Assembly (NCBI GenBank): GCA_964567845.1 | Contig: CAZMOG010000016.1 | Span: forward strand, 1-31,400 | DNA: 31,400 nt | Reading direction: 5' to 3' | Source of the DNA: RGIG9079 sp964567845 | GTDB taxonomy: Bacteria; Bacteroidota; Bacteroidia; Bacteroidales; Marinifilaceae | Shown here: piece by piece, positions 1-7,909 of the stretch | Layout of the letters: each line of letters starts with the position of its first letter | How positions within the stretch are numbered: the stretch's first letter is position 1 | The notes under the pieces: model-generated | Databases searched by the model: none | What the model was told of the DNA's origin: nothing | The model's input: only the letters and a program-made list of their open reading frames with translations | Made by a program: the position numbers and the translations under genes

Positions 1-10
1 ACATTTACAA

Positions 11-301
11 TCAATCGGTTATATTTCTTGAAATCTTTTCGCGACTGTCCCTAAGATAGAGCAACAATGCCAAGACAACAACCATTATATCGCTCCACCC
101 CACCGCAAAGAAACGGCGGTTCAGAATTCCAATAATAAGCGAGGCCGCAACTACCACCCAAGTTACCTTACCCAAATAGAGCGTTGCCGCCAGATTATAG
201 CCATCAATTACTGAAAATGGCGAAACAAACAAGATTTTAACAACAAGAAGAACTGTACCTACAAATACTATTCCATTTACAATTCTTGTATAACTATCCA
301 T
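11..301 (-). CDS. Small integral membrane protein, unknown function
   Basis: A 96-residue protein with three likely membrane segments at about residues 8-27, 45-60 and 69-83, and a charged C-terminal tail (RDSREKISRN). It begins 24 bases after the stop of the 923-residue secreted protein on the same strand, with no terminator between them, so it is probably the last gene of that operon. I recognise no family and no catalytic or binding motif. The hydrophobic pattern, the clean ATG and the operon position make it a believable gene despite its size; a role in helping or anchoring the upstream surface protein is only a guess from position. Confidence 0.6.
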   Translation of the reverse strand: MDSYTRIVNGIVFVGTVLLVVKILFVSPFSVIDGYNLAATLYLGKVTWVVVAASLIIGILNRRFFAVGWSDIMVVVLALLLYLRDSREKISRNITD

Positions 302-325
302 TAGAAACGATAAAAAAGCCTATAC

Positions 326-3097
326 CTATAATTGATATTTATATACATTACGAATGGGCTGACCTGCATCAGTAAGTCCCTCTACGATTATAGTATAAAC
401 CTGATTTCCAACCCCATCTGCCGTCGGAAATTCAAATATGTAACTCTCGTCACTTATCAGGTTAACAGAAGGGTTCCAATAGCGTGTTATAATTTCATCT
501 ACAGGTTGTTTTAACTGTTCTGATTTAACATCATAGCTTGGCACATAGAACTCTTTAGGTTCTTGTGGAGCAAATGGCACTATCGTTTGCATATTAAATT
601 GTATATCCACATTATTTACCACAACCTCATCATATACCGGAGTAAAATAATAGCCACCCCAATACTCTGCATTCTTTCCACGCATATCGAGAGCACCTCT
701 AAAAACATGAGCTCTCATTCCTAAGATTCGGGGCTTTGCTACCGCATCGTTATGAACCAACGTTGTGGCACGCTCTCCTTGAGAAACTCTTTGTTTATCA
801 TTCAATTCATTATATGCCGCTATACTCTGCTCATCAATATCTACAAGACCTTCTATACCGGTGCCAGTCCAATTGCCATAATAGTCAGGCAGTAATGAAT
901 GGTCATTATTAACAATACCTCGTAAAAGATTTTGATAATATCTCATTGCTTGTCCTCTATAATCTATATCTATTATTTGACTACCCGGGGCTTGTCCAAA
1001 AGTGCTAACTCCTGTCATACCCATTAAAAAGTGTTTCCTTGATTGCTCCTCTACATAACGATCCAATATATCCAGCATTGCCGTTTTAGGACTTCCTCCA
1101 ACCGTTACCATGCCAATTGTACTGGTTCTATCTCCACTATCATCATATATATAATCTCGACTATATTTCCTATAAAAGTCAATATCATATAAACATGCCC
1201 CCGTAGGGATAAAATTATCAAATTCACGATACTGTGGCTCATCCAACTGTAATTCCAACCGATCACTACCCTTCTCAGTCAAAGCTTGAACTATAAAACG
1301 CGTTGAACTATTATACCAAATATCATTCTCTATAAAATTTCCTAAAGAATCGGTTATCAGTTTTCGAGCTAATCCATTAGTCCCAATTAGAATAATATTA
1401 CTATTGTAAACACTCCTTCCACGATAATTTTTTACATGTCCGCTTAAAAACAAGCCTCTCTCCATATAAAAGGAAGGTAGAAATTCTGTTTTTCCTGTCA
1501 ACACTGTAGATAAATCAAATCTCTTCCACCCTTGTGTCAATAATAAATCATCTAAAGCTGTTAAGCGCTCTTTATTATAACTCTCAAAATAATAATCCGG
1601 ATTTTCTATATAGCCCTTAAGGTCACTTTTTAGCAACATATAACTCTCTATCCCCGCATTATTTATATCATTGGAACTTTGACCATTATTAATTACACTG
1701 ACTGAAAAATTTCCATTTACCGGATTCAATTCAGAATCTGATAACAGATTTAATTTAATTTTTGCATTTGAACGTAACTTTACTCTATTATCAAACGGCA
1801 GTATATCGATTACCGCCCGATGCTCTTTCCTATGAAACCACAAACGTTCGGAACAAGTATTACCCAATTCATCAACCAAGGCAAATGTTATTATCCCTTC
1901 GGGAGCACCACTTAAATCCAATACTTTATCCTTAATGTTCATTATGGAATAAATTCCTATAGGAATTCCACGGCTATGAATAACAAGATATTTACTTTTA
2001 TAGACACTTTCCAATCCCAAAACGGAACATATAACATTAGCATTTTCTGTTTGAAGAGCCAATGCAAGCCTATTATCATCGTCAGTAGGGAGTGGCAATT
2101 TTAGTACTTTTTTTATGTTATCACCTGAGGTAAATTCAGCAAAATACTCCTTACAAGAGTCTGTATCCACTGTAAAACTTCCCATCCCTAAATGGTTGCA
2201 ACTGACCTGAAATACTATTGAACCATCACCTCTTTTTACAACTCCTTTCGTTGCAACTCCCAATCCGTCAACACCTAAACACTTAAAAGCTATGCGTTGT
2301 TTGAATCCGGGTATTAAATCTCCCCCTTCGGGAAAGAACTCAACAGAAAAATCCATCTTTTCATTGGGAATAGCAATATAACCCTCATAGTCCCACTTGG
2401 CATCATTTGAGAAACGAACCCAAATTCTATTTACATCATGATGTATGGGAATTCTGATCAAACCATTGTATCCGGTATTTGCCTGTCGTGACTCTTTCGT
2501 TGTATCACCGGGAATCTTGTAAAAAAGTGGTACATTTTCGTACCTTTCACCCTTATTATTTAGAAAACTTAACTTTATTACTCTCTCGTTTCTACTTCGT
2601 TGCTCTACCTCTATATGTGGAACAACTCTATGATCGAATCTATTTACAACTCTAATACGTTTTACGCACAAAAAGTCTTCATCACTATTTTGCATCCAAT
2701 AGGTATAACCGCGCAGATAATATTCTCCTTGTGCTATATCCTCACTTATCGGAAAATACCCATGAAAAACAGAATCCTGTCCCGATAAAGCAACTTTTTC
2801 ACGCCAATAAAGCGTGTTATTTCTATCTGTAAGTTCTACATATATATAACGACTAAGATCTGCTATAGTATGCGTGGCGGCACCAATCAAATAGCCTTTA
2901 AACCAAATGGTGTCGCCACTAAAACAGCTCTCTTTATCGAGATGAATATATAGTTTCTCCTCTTTCGTTGAATTTAAATGATCAATTAATGAAGCTATGT
3001 GTTGTTGCATTACAGTTTCATGATTCTGAGCTTTCAAAATCATGATATTACATAAGAAACAAATGCTAACCAACACTAATCGTCTCATTGCTACCAT
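326..3097 (-). CDS. Large secreted MG2-like / carboxypeptidase-regulatory-like protein
   Basis: A 923-residue exported protein of the large Bacteroidota family often annotated as MG2 or TonB-plug-domain protein. A signal peptide ends near residue 23 (LKAQ). Residues 47-71 hold the alpha-2-macroglobulin-like opening (KLYIHLDKESCFSGDTIWFK), residues about 545-620 look like a carboxypeptidase-regulatory beta sandwich, and a short plug-like stretch with VTVGGSPK follows. It has no beta-barrel C-terminus, so it is not a full TonB-dependent receptor. The first ATG overlaps the stop of the upstream lipoprotein gene by 7 bases (ATGGTAG), which suggests translational coupling; a second ATG at 3088 gives an equally good signal peptide. 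Likely periplasmic or surface-exposed; substrate unknown. The gene is visibly more AT-rich than the corrinoid genes beside it. Confidence 0.75.
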   Translation of the reverse strand: MVAMRRLVLVSICFLCNIMILKAQNHETVMQQHIASLIDHLNSTKEEKLYIHLDKESCFSGDTIWFKGYLIGAATHTIADLSRYIYVELTDRNNTLYWREKVALSGQDSVFHGYFPISEDIAQGEYYLRGYTYWMQNSDEDFLCVKRIRVVNRFDHRVVPHIEVEQRSRNERVIKLSFLNNKGERYENVPLFYKIPGDTTKESRQANTGYNGLIRIPIHHDVNRIWVRFSNDAKWDYEGYIAIPNEKMDFSVEFFPEGGDLIPGFKQRIAFKCLGVDGLGVATKGVVKRGDGSIVFQVSCNHLGMGSFTVDTDSCKEYFAEFTSGDNIKKVLKLPLPTDDDNRLALALQTENANVICSVLGLESVYKSKYLVIHSRGIPIGIYSIMNIKDKVLDLSGAPEGIITFALVDELGNTCSERLWFHRKEHRAVIDILPFDNRVKLRSNAKIKLNLLSDSELNPVNGNFSVSVINNGQSSNDINNAGIESYMLLKSDLKGYIENPDYYFESYNKERLTALDDLLLTQGWKRFDLSTVLTGKTEFLPSFYMERGLFLSGHVKNYRGRSVYNSNIILIGTNGLARKLITDSLGNFIENDIWYNSSTRFIVQALTEKGSDRLELQLDEPQYREFDNFIPTGACLYDIDFYRKYSRDYIYDDSGDRTSTIGMVTVGGSPKTAMLDILDRYVEEQSRKHFLMGMTGVSTFGQAPGSQIIDIDYRGQAMRYYQNLLRGIVNNDHSLLPDYYGNWTGTGIEGLVDIDEQSIAAYNELNDKQRVSQGERATTLVHNDAVAKPRILGMRAHVFRGALDMRGKNAEYWGGYYFTPVYDEVVVNNVDIQFNMQTIVPFAPQEPKEFYVPSYDVKSEQLKQPVDEIITRYWNPSVNLISDESYIFEFPTADGVGNQVYTIIVEGLTDAGQPIRNVYKYQL

Positions 3098-3567
3098 GCA
3101 TATAAATCTTCAACATTTACCCAACGCTCTGTTGTACCAACTATCGATGCCACCTCTCCAGAGAAATGTAAATACCCTGCAACTTTTAACGCACCGGCAT
3201 AGATACCACAATATGTTTCTTCCCACGCTACTCCGGAATACGAAGAGGAACAATATGATGTGAAAGTAGTTTCCCCACTGAATGCATTATACCTTATACG
3301 CACTTTCACTGTTGCAATAGAGCCATTCGGACCTACTTCAGTATAAACATTCACAATTTTTTCTTGATCATATTCTCCTGTAGAGAGTGTCTCTACTCCG
3401 CTATTACTAGTTATACGCACCGAATCTGCTACAATATTCGCTGTTCTTGGATCGCCAGAATTGAGAGTCAATGTTTCTGTATATGGTTCCAAGTAATCAG
3501 ACGAACACGCATATACCAACCCTACTACAACTACTAATGATAGTCCAACGTTTAAAATTCTTCTCAT
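3091..3567 (-). CDS. Putative lipoprotein, unknown function
   Basis: A 158-residue protein with a lipoprotein signal ending at Cys21 (VYAC), followed by an acidic start SSDYLEP. The rest is predicted mostly beta strand with several Ser/Thr-rich stretches and four Cys after the lipid site (CSSSYS, TYCG), which may form disulfides outside the cytoplasm. I recognise no named family. It is the first gene of a three-gene minus-strand operon: its stop overlaps the start of the 923-residue secreted protein. A TAnnTTTG promoter box lies at 3594-3601, 27 bases ahead of its ATG. Inferred role: partner lipoprotein of the large MG2-like protein. Confidence 0.7.
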   Translation of the reverse strand: MRRILNVGLSLVVVVGLVYACSSDYLEPYTETLTLNSGDPRTANIVADSVRITSNSGVETLSTGEYDQEKIVNVYTEVGPNGSIATVKVRIRYNAFSGETTFTSYCSSSYSGVAWEETYCGIYAGALKVAGYLHFSGEVASIVGTTERWVNVEDLYAW

Positions 3568-3593
3568 ACTTTCTTTGTTTTTTTAATTTTACG

Positions 3594-3601
3594 CAAATGT
3601 A
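3594..3601 (-). promoter_or_regulatory. Promoter -7 box for the lipoprotein/MG2 operon
   Basis: Read on the minus strand this is TACATTTG, an exact match to the Bacteroidota -7 pattern TAnnTTTG, 27 bases before the lipoprotein ATG at 3567. I see no good TTTG at -33. It lies just past the stop of the second chromate-type transporter, so it separates the two operons. Confidence 0.5.
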
Positions 3602-3616
3602 CATACAATTTTTGAA

Positions 3617-4249
3617 TCATCCTAACAGATCATACACCACATAGCCAACGGCACCGGCTATGCACATAAGCAAAATGGGATTTACCTTGTACCACTTCGA
3701 GGCGATAAAGGCTCCAATAAATATCACAATACTCACAATAAACTGCTTGTACTCTGCCCATAGTTGCGTTATACCGCCACTCAAACTGCTCCACGACGGA
3801 TAATCGCCAAAAGTTTCACGGCTCAAAAGCAGTACCGAGGCAGCAAGAATCAAACCCACAATTGCAGGGCGCAACGCAGCAAAAATATCCTTTACCACAG
3901 GGTGTTGACGGTGCTTTGTCAAAAAGTTGCTTACCAAAAGCATCAACAGAAACGGCAACGAGATAAGCGAGAATGTTGCAACTATAGAGCCCAATACTCC
4001 TAACAACATAGAGCCACCTTCAACACTATTCATGGCAGCCGTATAACCTGCGTAGGTGGCACAATTGATTCCTATAGGGCCGGGGGTCATTTGGCTGATT
4101 GCCACAATATCGGTAAACTCGGCAGCACTCATCCACTCATTCTTAACAACCACCTCGTTCTGAATAAGCGACATAACAGCATATCCACCTCCGAAATTGA
4201 AGATTCCTATTTTGGTAAATACATACCACAGCTTAAAGAATATTGTCAT
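3617..4249 (-). CDS. Chromate-type transporter, half-size subunit (CHR family)
   Basis: A 210-residue single-CHR-domain membrane protein with the family signature near its N-terminus: FNFGGGYAVM, then W and a segment with DIVAISQMTPGPIGIN and ATYAGY. About six hydrophobic segments follow. Short-chain CHR proteins normally work as a pair of homologous halves inserted with opposite topology; the partner is the gene just upstream, which overlaps this start by four bases (ATGA). CHR proteins export or take up oxyanions such as chromate or sulfate, but many gut Bacteroidales carry this pair without known chromate exposure, so the true substrate is uncertain. It is the last gene of the corrinoid-linked operon. 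Confidence 0.85.
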   Translation of the reverse strand: MTIFFKLWYVFTKIGIFNFGGGYAVMSLIQNEVVVKNEWMSAAEFTDIVAISQMTPGPIGINCATYAGYTAAMNSVEGGSMLLGVLGSIVATFSLISLPFLLMLLVSNFLTKHRQHPVVKDIFAALRPAIVGLILAASVLLLSRETFGDYPSWSSLSGGITQLWAEYKQFIVSIVIFIGAFIASKWYKVNPILLMCIAGAVGYVVYDLLG

Positions 4250-4791
4250 TTGGCACCTCCTCTCTTAATTCGGCCATAGATATAGCCACCTACTCCCGCT
4301 GCCAAAATAACATAGATGGGCGATACCCCGAACAGACTGATAAGCACAGCACCAACTATCGGTATCCAGAAATTATTCCAACCGATATTCAAACTCTTTG
4401 CCATATTGAATGCCGGTGCGGCTATAAGCGCAACCACTGCAGGGCGTACCCCCATAAAGATATGCTCGATTACTTGATTATCACGGAAAGTCCTGAAGAA
4501 CATTGCAATGGCCAGGATTGATAGAAGCGAGGGCAATATATTTCCAAATACCGCCCAAAATGCACCTAAAACTCCACCTATCTTCTTTCCCACGTATGTT
4601 GCCATATTTACGGCAAATATTCCGGGCGAGGATTGTGCCACAGCCATAATATCGATAAACTCCTTATCATCTAACCAGCCATGTTTCTCCACCACCTCGC
4701 GCTGCATAAGCGGAATCATGGCAAAACCTCCGCCAATGGTGAATCCGCCTATTTTAAAAAACGATGTAAATAGCTTTGTCTTAACTCCCAT
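4246..4791 (-). CDS. Chromate-type transporter, half-size subunit (CHR family)
   Basis: A 181-residue single-CHR-domain protein, homologous to the gene after it. It shows the matching motifs FTIGGGFAMIPLMQREVVEK, DIMAVAQSSPGIFAVN and ATYVGKK, and about five to six hydrophobic segments. GGGFAM here and GGGYAV in the neighbour are the paired hallmarks of two-gene CHR transporters. It starts 5 bases after the CobD-like gene and overlaps the next transporter gene by ATGA, so all are probably co-translated. Substrate unknown; an inorganic anion is the family expectation. Confidence 0.85.
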   Translation of the reverse strand: MGVKTKLFTSFFKIGGFTIGGGFAMIPLMQREVVEKHGWLDDKEFIDIMAVAQSSPGIFAVNMATYVGKKIGGVLGAFWAVFGNILPSLLSILAIAMFFRTFRDNQVIEHIFMGVRPAVVALIAAPAFNMAKSLNIGWNNFWIPIVGAVLISLFGVSPIYVILAAGVGGYIYGRIKRGGAK

Positions 4792-4796
4792 AAAAC

Positions 4797-5816
4797 CTAT
4801 CTGTTATCCATAGCGTACTGCTCCAATGCCTCGACCAACATGGCATTGCGCTTCTCATTTAACGTATTGATACGAAAATAGTGGTTACTCAACCCCTTAA
4901 AATTTGTACAACTACGAATCAAAATTCCATATTTACTTAAAAGCCACCCCTTCAAATCATCCACATCAAAGGCACACTTAACCAAAAAGAATGTTGTATC
5001 CGATGATTTGGGTTCATATCCCTTTATTCTCAGTATGGCCGACTGCAAATTCTCTTTTCTCTGGAAAAGGGTCAATAATGATGACTTCAACGAATCCTTT
5101 CTCTCTAACAGAAACTTTCCGGCCTCGACCGCCAAAACATTTACCCTCCAGGGATAGGCAAAACGGCTCACTTTGGTAATGATTTCCGGGTTGGCTATAA
5201 TGTACCCCAATCGCAAACCCGGAATTGCAAACTTGTTGGTCATTGAACGCACCACCACTAAATTTGCATACTTTGCAGTCAAATCAACAACACTGTTCTC
5301 GCCTATGGTAAAATCAATGAAAGCCTCATCGATAACCACTACTCTACCGGGCGAGGCCTCGACCATCGATACTATCTGAGCCTTTGTCATCAGTTTGCCA
5401 TTGGGATTGTTGGGATTTCCAACAATTACCAGATTGCCATCCTCGGGCTTCAACTCAGTGCCATAGTGCAGATATTTTACTTTGTGTCCATGCAGCTCAC
5501 ACGCATCGGCATACTCCGAGTATGATGGAACAAAGAGTACAGTTTCCGCTCCTCGATATGCCTGTGCAATAAGGTACAACAGCTCTGTTTCGCCATTACC
5601 GACAAGCACCGATGCTCTGTCAACACCATGATATTCTGCCACTGCCTCGGCAAAAGAGTCGGCATTTGGCTCCGGGTAGTGCAGCACCATAGGGATTCGC
5701 TTCTGCATAAAACGAACCAGAGGTTCACTCTCTGCCCCATACCACACATTTGTAGAAAAATCGGCAACTATTGTCTCTTCGGAACAATATCCGTCATCAC
5801 CGTGTCCGTATATCAT
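4797..5816 (-). CDS. cobD: CobD-like PLP-dependent aminotransferase/threonine-phosphate decarboxylase
   Basis: A 339-residue fold-type I PLP enzyme. CobD makes aminopropanol phosphate from threonine phosphate for the nucleotide loop of cobalamin; the close relative HisC is a histidinol-phosphate aminotransferase. Supporting CobD are the N-terminal GHGDD, the motif IPGLRLGY at 198-205, and placement next to a cobalamin adenosyltransferase and a CobC-like phosphatase. GNPNNPNG (133-140) and Asp163 in VIDEAF are the expected PLP-site motifs. Oddity: CobD and HisC have a Schiff-base Lys six residues before the Gly of GLR, but here that position is Asn194 and the Lys is next to it (SMTNKFAIPG). 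Start is 18 bases after the adenosyltransferase stop. A HisC-like activity cannot be excluded. Confidence 0.75.
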   Translation of the reverse strand: MIYGHGDDGYCSEETIVADFSTNVWYGAESEPLVRFMQKRIPMVLHYPEPNADSFAEAVAEYHGVDRASVLVGNGETELLYLIAQAYRGAETVLFVPSYSEYADACELHGHKVKYLHYGTELKPEDGNLVIVGNPNNPNGKLMTKAQIVSMVEASPGRVVVIDEAFIDFTIGENSVVDLTAKYANLVVVRSMTNKFAIPGLRLGYIIANPEIITKVSRFAYPWRVNVLAVEAGKFLLERKDSLKSSLLTLFQRKENLQSAILRIKGYEPKSSDTTFFLVKCAFDVDDLKGWLLSKYGILIRSCTNFKGLSNHYFRINTLNEKRNAMLVEALEQYAMDNR

Positions 5817-5834
5817 AACTCTACGCTACACAAA

Positions 5835-6404
5835 TTAGAATTTACAAGCAAAACCTCGCCAGCGCTCCTCATCCATTCCTGCAACACACTGCTCCAAACG
5901 CGCCATTGAGTATAACATATCCGACAATCTGTTTACAAAGAGCAATGCCTCATCGGGAAGAGGATCCATTCTGTGAAGAGTCCACAATCTGCGCTCCGCC
6001 CTGCGTGACACGCTTCGTGCCAAGTGGCAGAATGCCGAGACCCGGGTTCCTCCGGGCAAAATGAAATAACCGGTATCAAGACCCAGGGCATCGCAACGCT
6101 CCTGCAACTCATCGATATACTTTTCACAAAACTCCACTATATCGGCAGGCAAGGCCTTAACATTGCCACGATGCTCCGATGGAGTAGCGACGTGTGCCAT
6201 TATCTCCATCAGGGTCAACTGTACCTTTTTCAGAATTGGCTGAAACTCATGGTCGGTAGGCAACATTGAACGCACTACTCCCAAACATGAATCCAACTCA
6301 TCCAACTCGCCATTCGCCTCGATTCTGGGAGAGTCCTTGGCTACTCGTTCATTGCGGTAAATTCCGGTAGTTCCCTTGTCTCCTGTCTTTGTATAGATTT
6401 TCAT
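5835..6404 (-). CDS. Cob(I)alamin adenosyltransferase, PduO type
   Basis: A 189-residue enzyme that transfers the adenosyl group of ATP to cob(I)alamin, giving coenzyme B12, in the cytoplasm. It begins with the ATP-binding motif TKTGDKGTTGIY (residues 5-16), then R-x-E-x-x-G-x-x-D-E (IEANGELDELDS), and near the C-terminus LPGG, ARSVSRRAERR and NRLSD, the standard order for the PduO/CobA2 family. Length is normal for the family. Its ATG overlaps the stop of the phosphatase gene by four bases (ATGA), so the two are coupled. The operon provides the enzymes to finish or recharge corrinoids. Confidence 0.92.
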   Translation of the reverse strand: MKIYTKTGDKGTTGIYRNERVAKDSPRIEANGELDELDSCLGVVRSMLPTDHEFQPILKKVQLTLMEIMAHVATPSEHRGNVKALPADIVEFCEKYIDELQERCDALGLDTGYFILPGGTRVSAFCHLARSVSRRAERRLWTLHRMDPLPDEALLFVNRLSDMLYSMARLEQCVAGMDEERWRGFACKF

Positions 6405-6913
6405 ATCTCAAATATTTTCCAACTTGTATTTGTCATGATTGGCAACTCAACCATACTGATTGGCTCTGCCCCGGTTATAACAGTTTCGATGGCACGATTT
6501 ACCGCCCCATGACCCACTGCAAAGACACGCTTTCCTGCATACTTCTCGCGCAAATACTCAACAAATGCCTTAGCTCGGTCATAAAGTGCCTGGATGCTTT
6601 CGACACTCTCGGGCAGATTGTACCAGCTTACCTCTTTTAACGCCTGACCGGTATAAATTCCCCAATCCATTTCACGAAGAAGCGGAGTAGGCTCGACCTG
6701 CATACCCTTCAAATCCGCCACACACTTTGCTGTGTTGTAACTGCGAGCCAAATCACTGCTCACAACCACATCAAACTCAAACTCCTGCATTGCCTTAGCC
6801 AAATCGCGAGCCTGTTGCCACCCCAATTCGGTCAAAACTCCGGGAAGCTGTCCCTGCAACTCATCGCGCAGATTCTCCTCGGTCTCGCCATGTCTTGCCA
6901 ATATAAACTGCAT
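6401..6913 (-). CDS. Histidine phosphatase family protein (CobC-like / phosphoglycerate-mutase-like)
   Basis: A 170-residue branch-2-size histidine phosphatase. RHGETEEN at 7-14 holds the phospho-acceptor His8 with Arg7; Glu81 (LLREMDWG) and His135 (AVGHGAVNR) complete the site. An upstream in-frame start at 7000 exists, but the ATG at 6913 puts the RHG motif at the usual place and sits 33 bases after a -7 promoter box, so I chose it. Being first in an operon with a cobalamin adenosyltransferase and a CobD-like enzyme suggests alpha-ribazole phosphatase (CobC), though sequence alone cannot separate this from other small-molecule phosphatases of the family. Confidence 0.82.
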   Translation of the reverse strand: MQFILARHGETEENLRDELQGQLPGVLTELGWQQARDLAKAMQEFEFDVVVSSDLARSYNTAKCVADLKGMQVEPTPLLREMDWGIYTGQALKEVSWYNLPESVESIQALYDRAKAFVEYLREKYAGKRVFAVGHGAVNRAIETVITGAEPISMVELPIMTNTSWKIFEI

Positions 6914-6946
6914 AACACTATCAATTTTATATGTACATTTAAAACG

Positions 6947-6954
6947 CAAAAATA
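6947..6954 (-). promoter_or_regulatory. Promoter -7 box for the corrinoid/CHR operon
   Basis: On the minus strand this reads TATTTTTG, matching TAnnTTTG, 33 bases before the phosphatase ATG at 6913. No clear TTTG at -33. It stands 12 bases from the opposing -7 box of the metal importer (6967-6974), so the two promoters overlap back to back. Confidence 0.5.
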
Positions 6955-6966
6955 GCCATTTTTTAC

Positions 6967-6974
6967 TAATTTTG
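6967..6974 (+). promoter_or_regulatory. Promoter -7 box for the metal ABC importer operon
   Basis: TAATTTTG matches the Bacteroidota -7 pattern, with a leader of about 65 bases before the binding-protein ATG at 7040. No TTTG is seen at the right distance upstream. The leader starts with a half copy of the GGGCGAGG hairpin family (about 6974-6985) and holds the 10-base palindrome ATAAATTTAT at 7000-7009, a possible but unproven operator. Confidence 0.42.
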
Positions 6975-7039
6975 GGGCGAGGATTCAAATGAATAAACAA
7001 TAAATTTATATTACACGTAAAACACAGAAAATCAACTTA

Positions 7040-7909
7040 ATGAACAAAACAATACTTTTAATTGCAGTAATAATCAGCACCCTGTTGGGTTGTACACCAC
7101 GCCAAAACTCCGAGGAGTATATCAGCGTAACCATAGCTCCGCTACAACACATTGTAAACTGTATCACCGATTCGATAATCAAGGTTAATACACTTATTCC
7201 CAAAGGCATGAGCCCTGAAAGCGGCGACTTCTCTATCGAAACCCTAAAAAAACTACACGACAGCAAAGCATGTCTGTATTTCGGTACTCTTCCATTCGAG
7301 CAGTCACAACTTATGCCAATACTGCAAAGCGACAAATCGGTAAGGAGTATTGCCCTTGCCCCTGCAAACACAACAGGCGAAGCTCATGACCATCACCATA
7401 CAGATGAATGCAACCACGACCACCACTGCGACCCGCATGTATGGCTCTCGATTAAGAGCATGAAAGAGATAAGTCACACTATTACCCATGAGCTATGTAC
7501 TCTGTACCCCGAACAAAAAGAGCAGCTTATGAGTAACAGCAAGAATCTTAGCCATAAGTTAGACTCGCTTGACAATCTATTTACACAACTCTTTGCCGGC
7601 AAGGAGACAAATACATTCATCATATACCACCCTGCCCTGACCACCTTTGCCGAAGATTACGGATTGGTACAACTATCCATCGAGGAGCATGGAAAGGAGC
7701 CCTCGCCCGGACATATAAAAGAGATTATCGAAAAAGCAAAGGCCGGTAATTGCACCATGCTGTTAATGCAGGAGGAGAATGACAAAACCCAATGCCAACA
7801 AATCGCCAATGAGTGCAACGCAACTATAGTAATATTCAATCCTTTAGCAGAGAACTATATTGCTGAGATGGAGTTGCTTGCAAAAAACTTTGAAAAACTG
7901 ATGAAGTGA
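7040..7909 (+). CDS. znuA: Zinc/manganese-type ABC transporter substrate-binding lipoprotein
   Basis: A 289-residue cluster A-I metal-binding protein anchored as a lipoprotein at Cys18 (LLGC). Likely metal ligands are His37 (APLQHIV), His133 (DPHVWLS) and His197 (YHPAL), with Glu245 or a neighbour in QEEND in the fourth position. Between the first two lies a His/Asp/Cys-rich loop (residues 116-130, HDHHHTDECNHDHH), the hallmark of zinc-binding ZnuA proteins that collect zinc in the periplasm. Its stop overlaps the ATG of the ATPase gene by one base (TGATG). Manganese cannot be excluded, but the loop favours zinc. Confidence 0.88.
   Translation: MNKTILLIAVIISTLLGCTPRQNSEEYISVTIAPLQHIVNCITDSIIKVNTLIPKGMSPESGDFSIETLKKLHDSKACLYFGTLPFEQSQLMPILQSDKSVRSIALAPANTTGEAHDHHHTDECNHDHHCDPHVWLSIKSMKEISHTITHELCTLYPEQKEQLMSNSKNLSHKLDSLDNLFTQLFAGKETNTFIIYHPALTTFAEDYGLVQLSIEEHGKEPSPGHIKEIIEKAKAGNCTMLLMQEENDKTQCQQIANECNATIVIFNPLAENYIAEMELLAKNFEKLMK

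Noticed and set aside
6914..7000. Longer N-terminus for the histidine phosphatase
   Set aside because: It would pass through the promoter box at 6947-6954 and displace the RHG motif from the N-terminus.
7000..7009. ATAAATTTAT palindrome as a Zur operator
   Set aside because: Too short and AT-rich to distinguish from chance; kept only as a note in the promoter entry.
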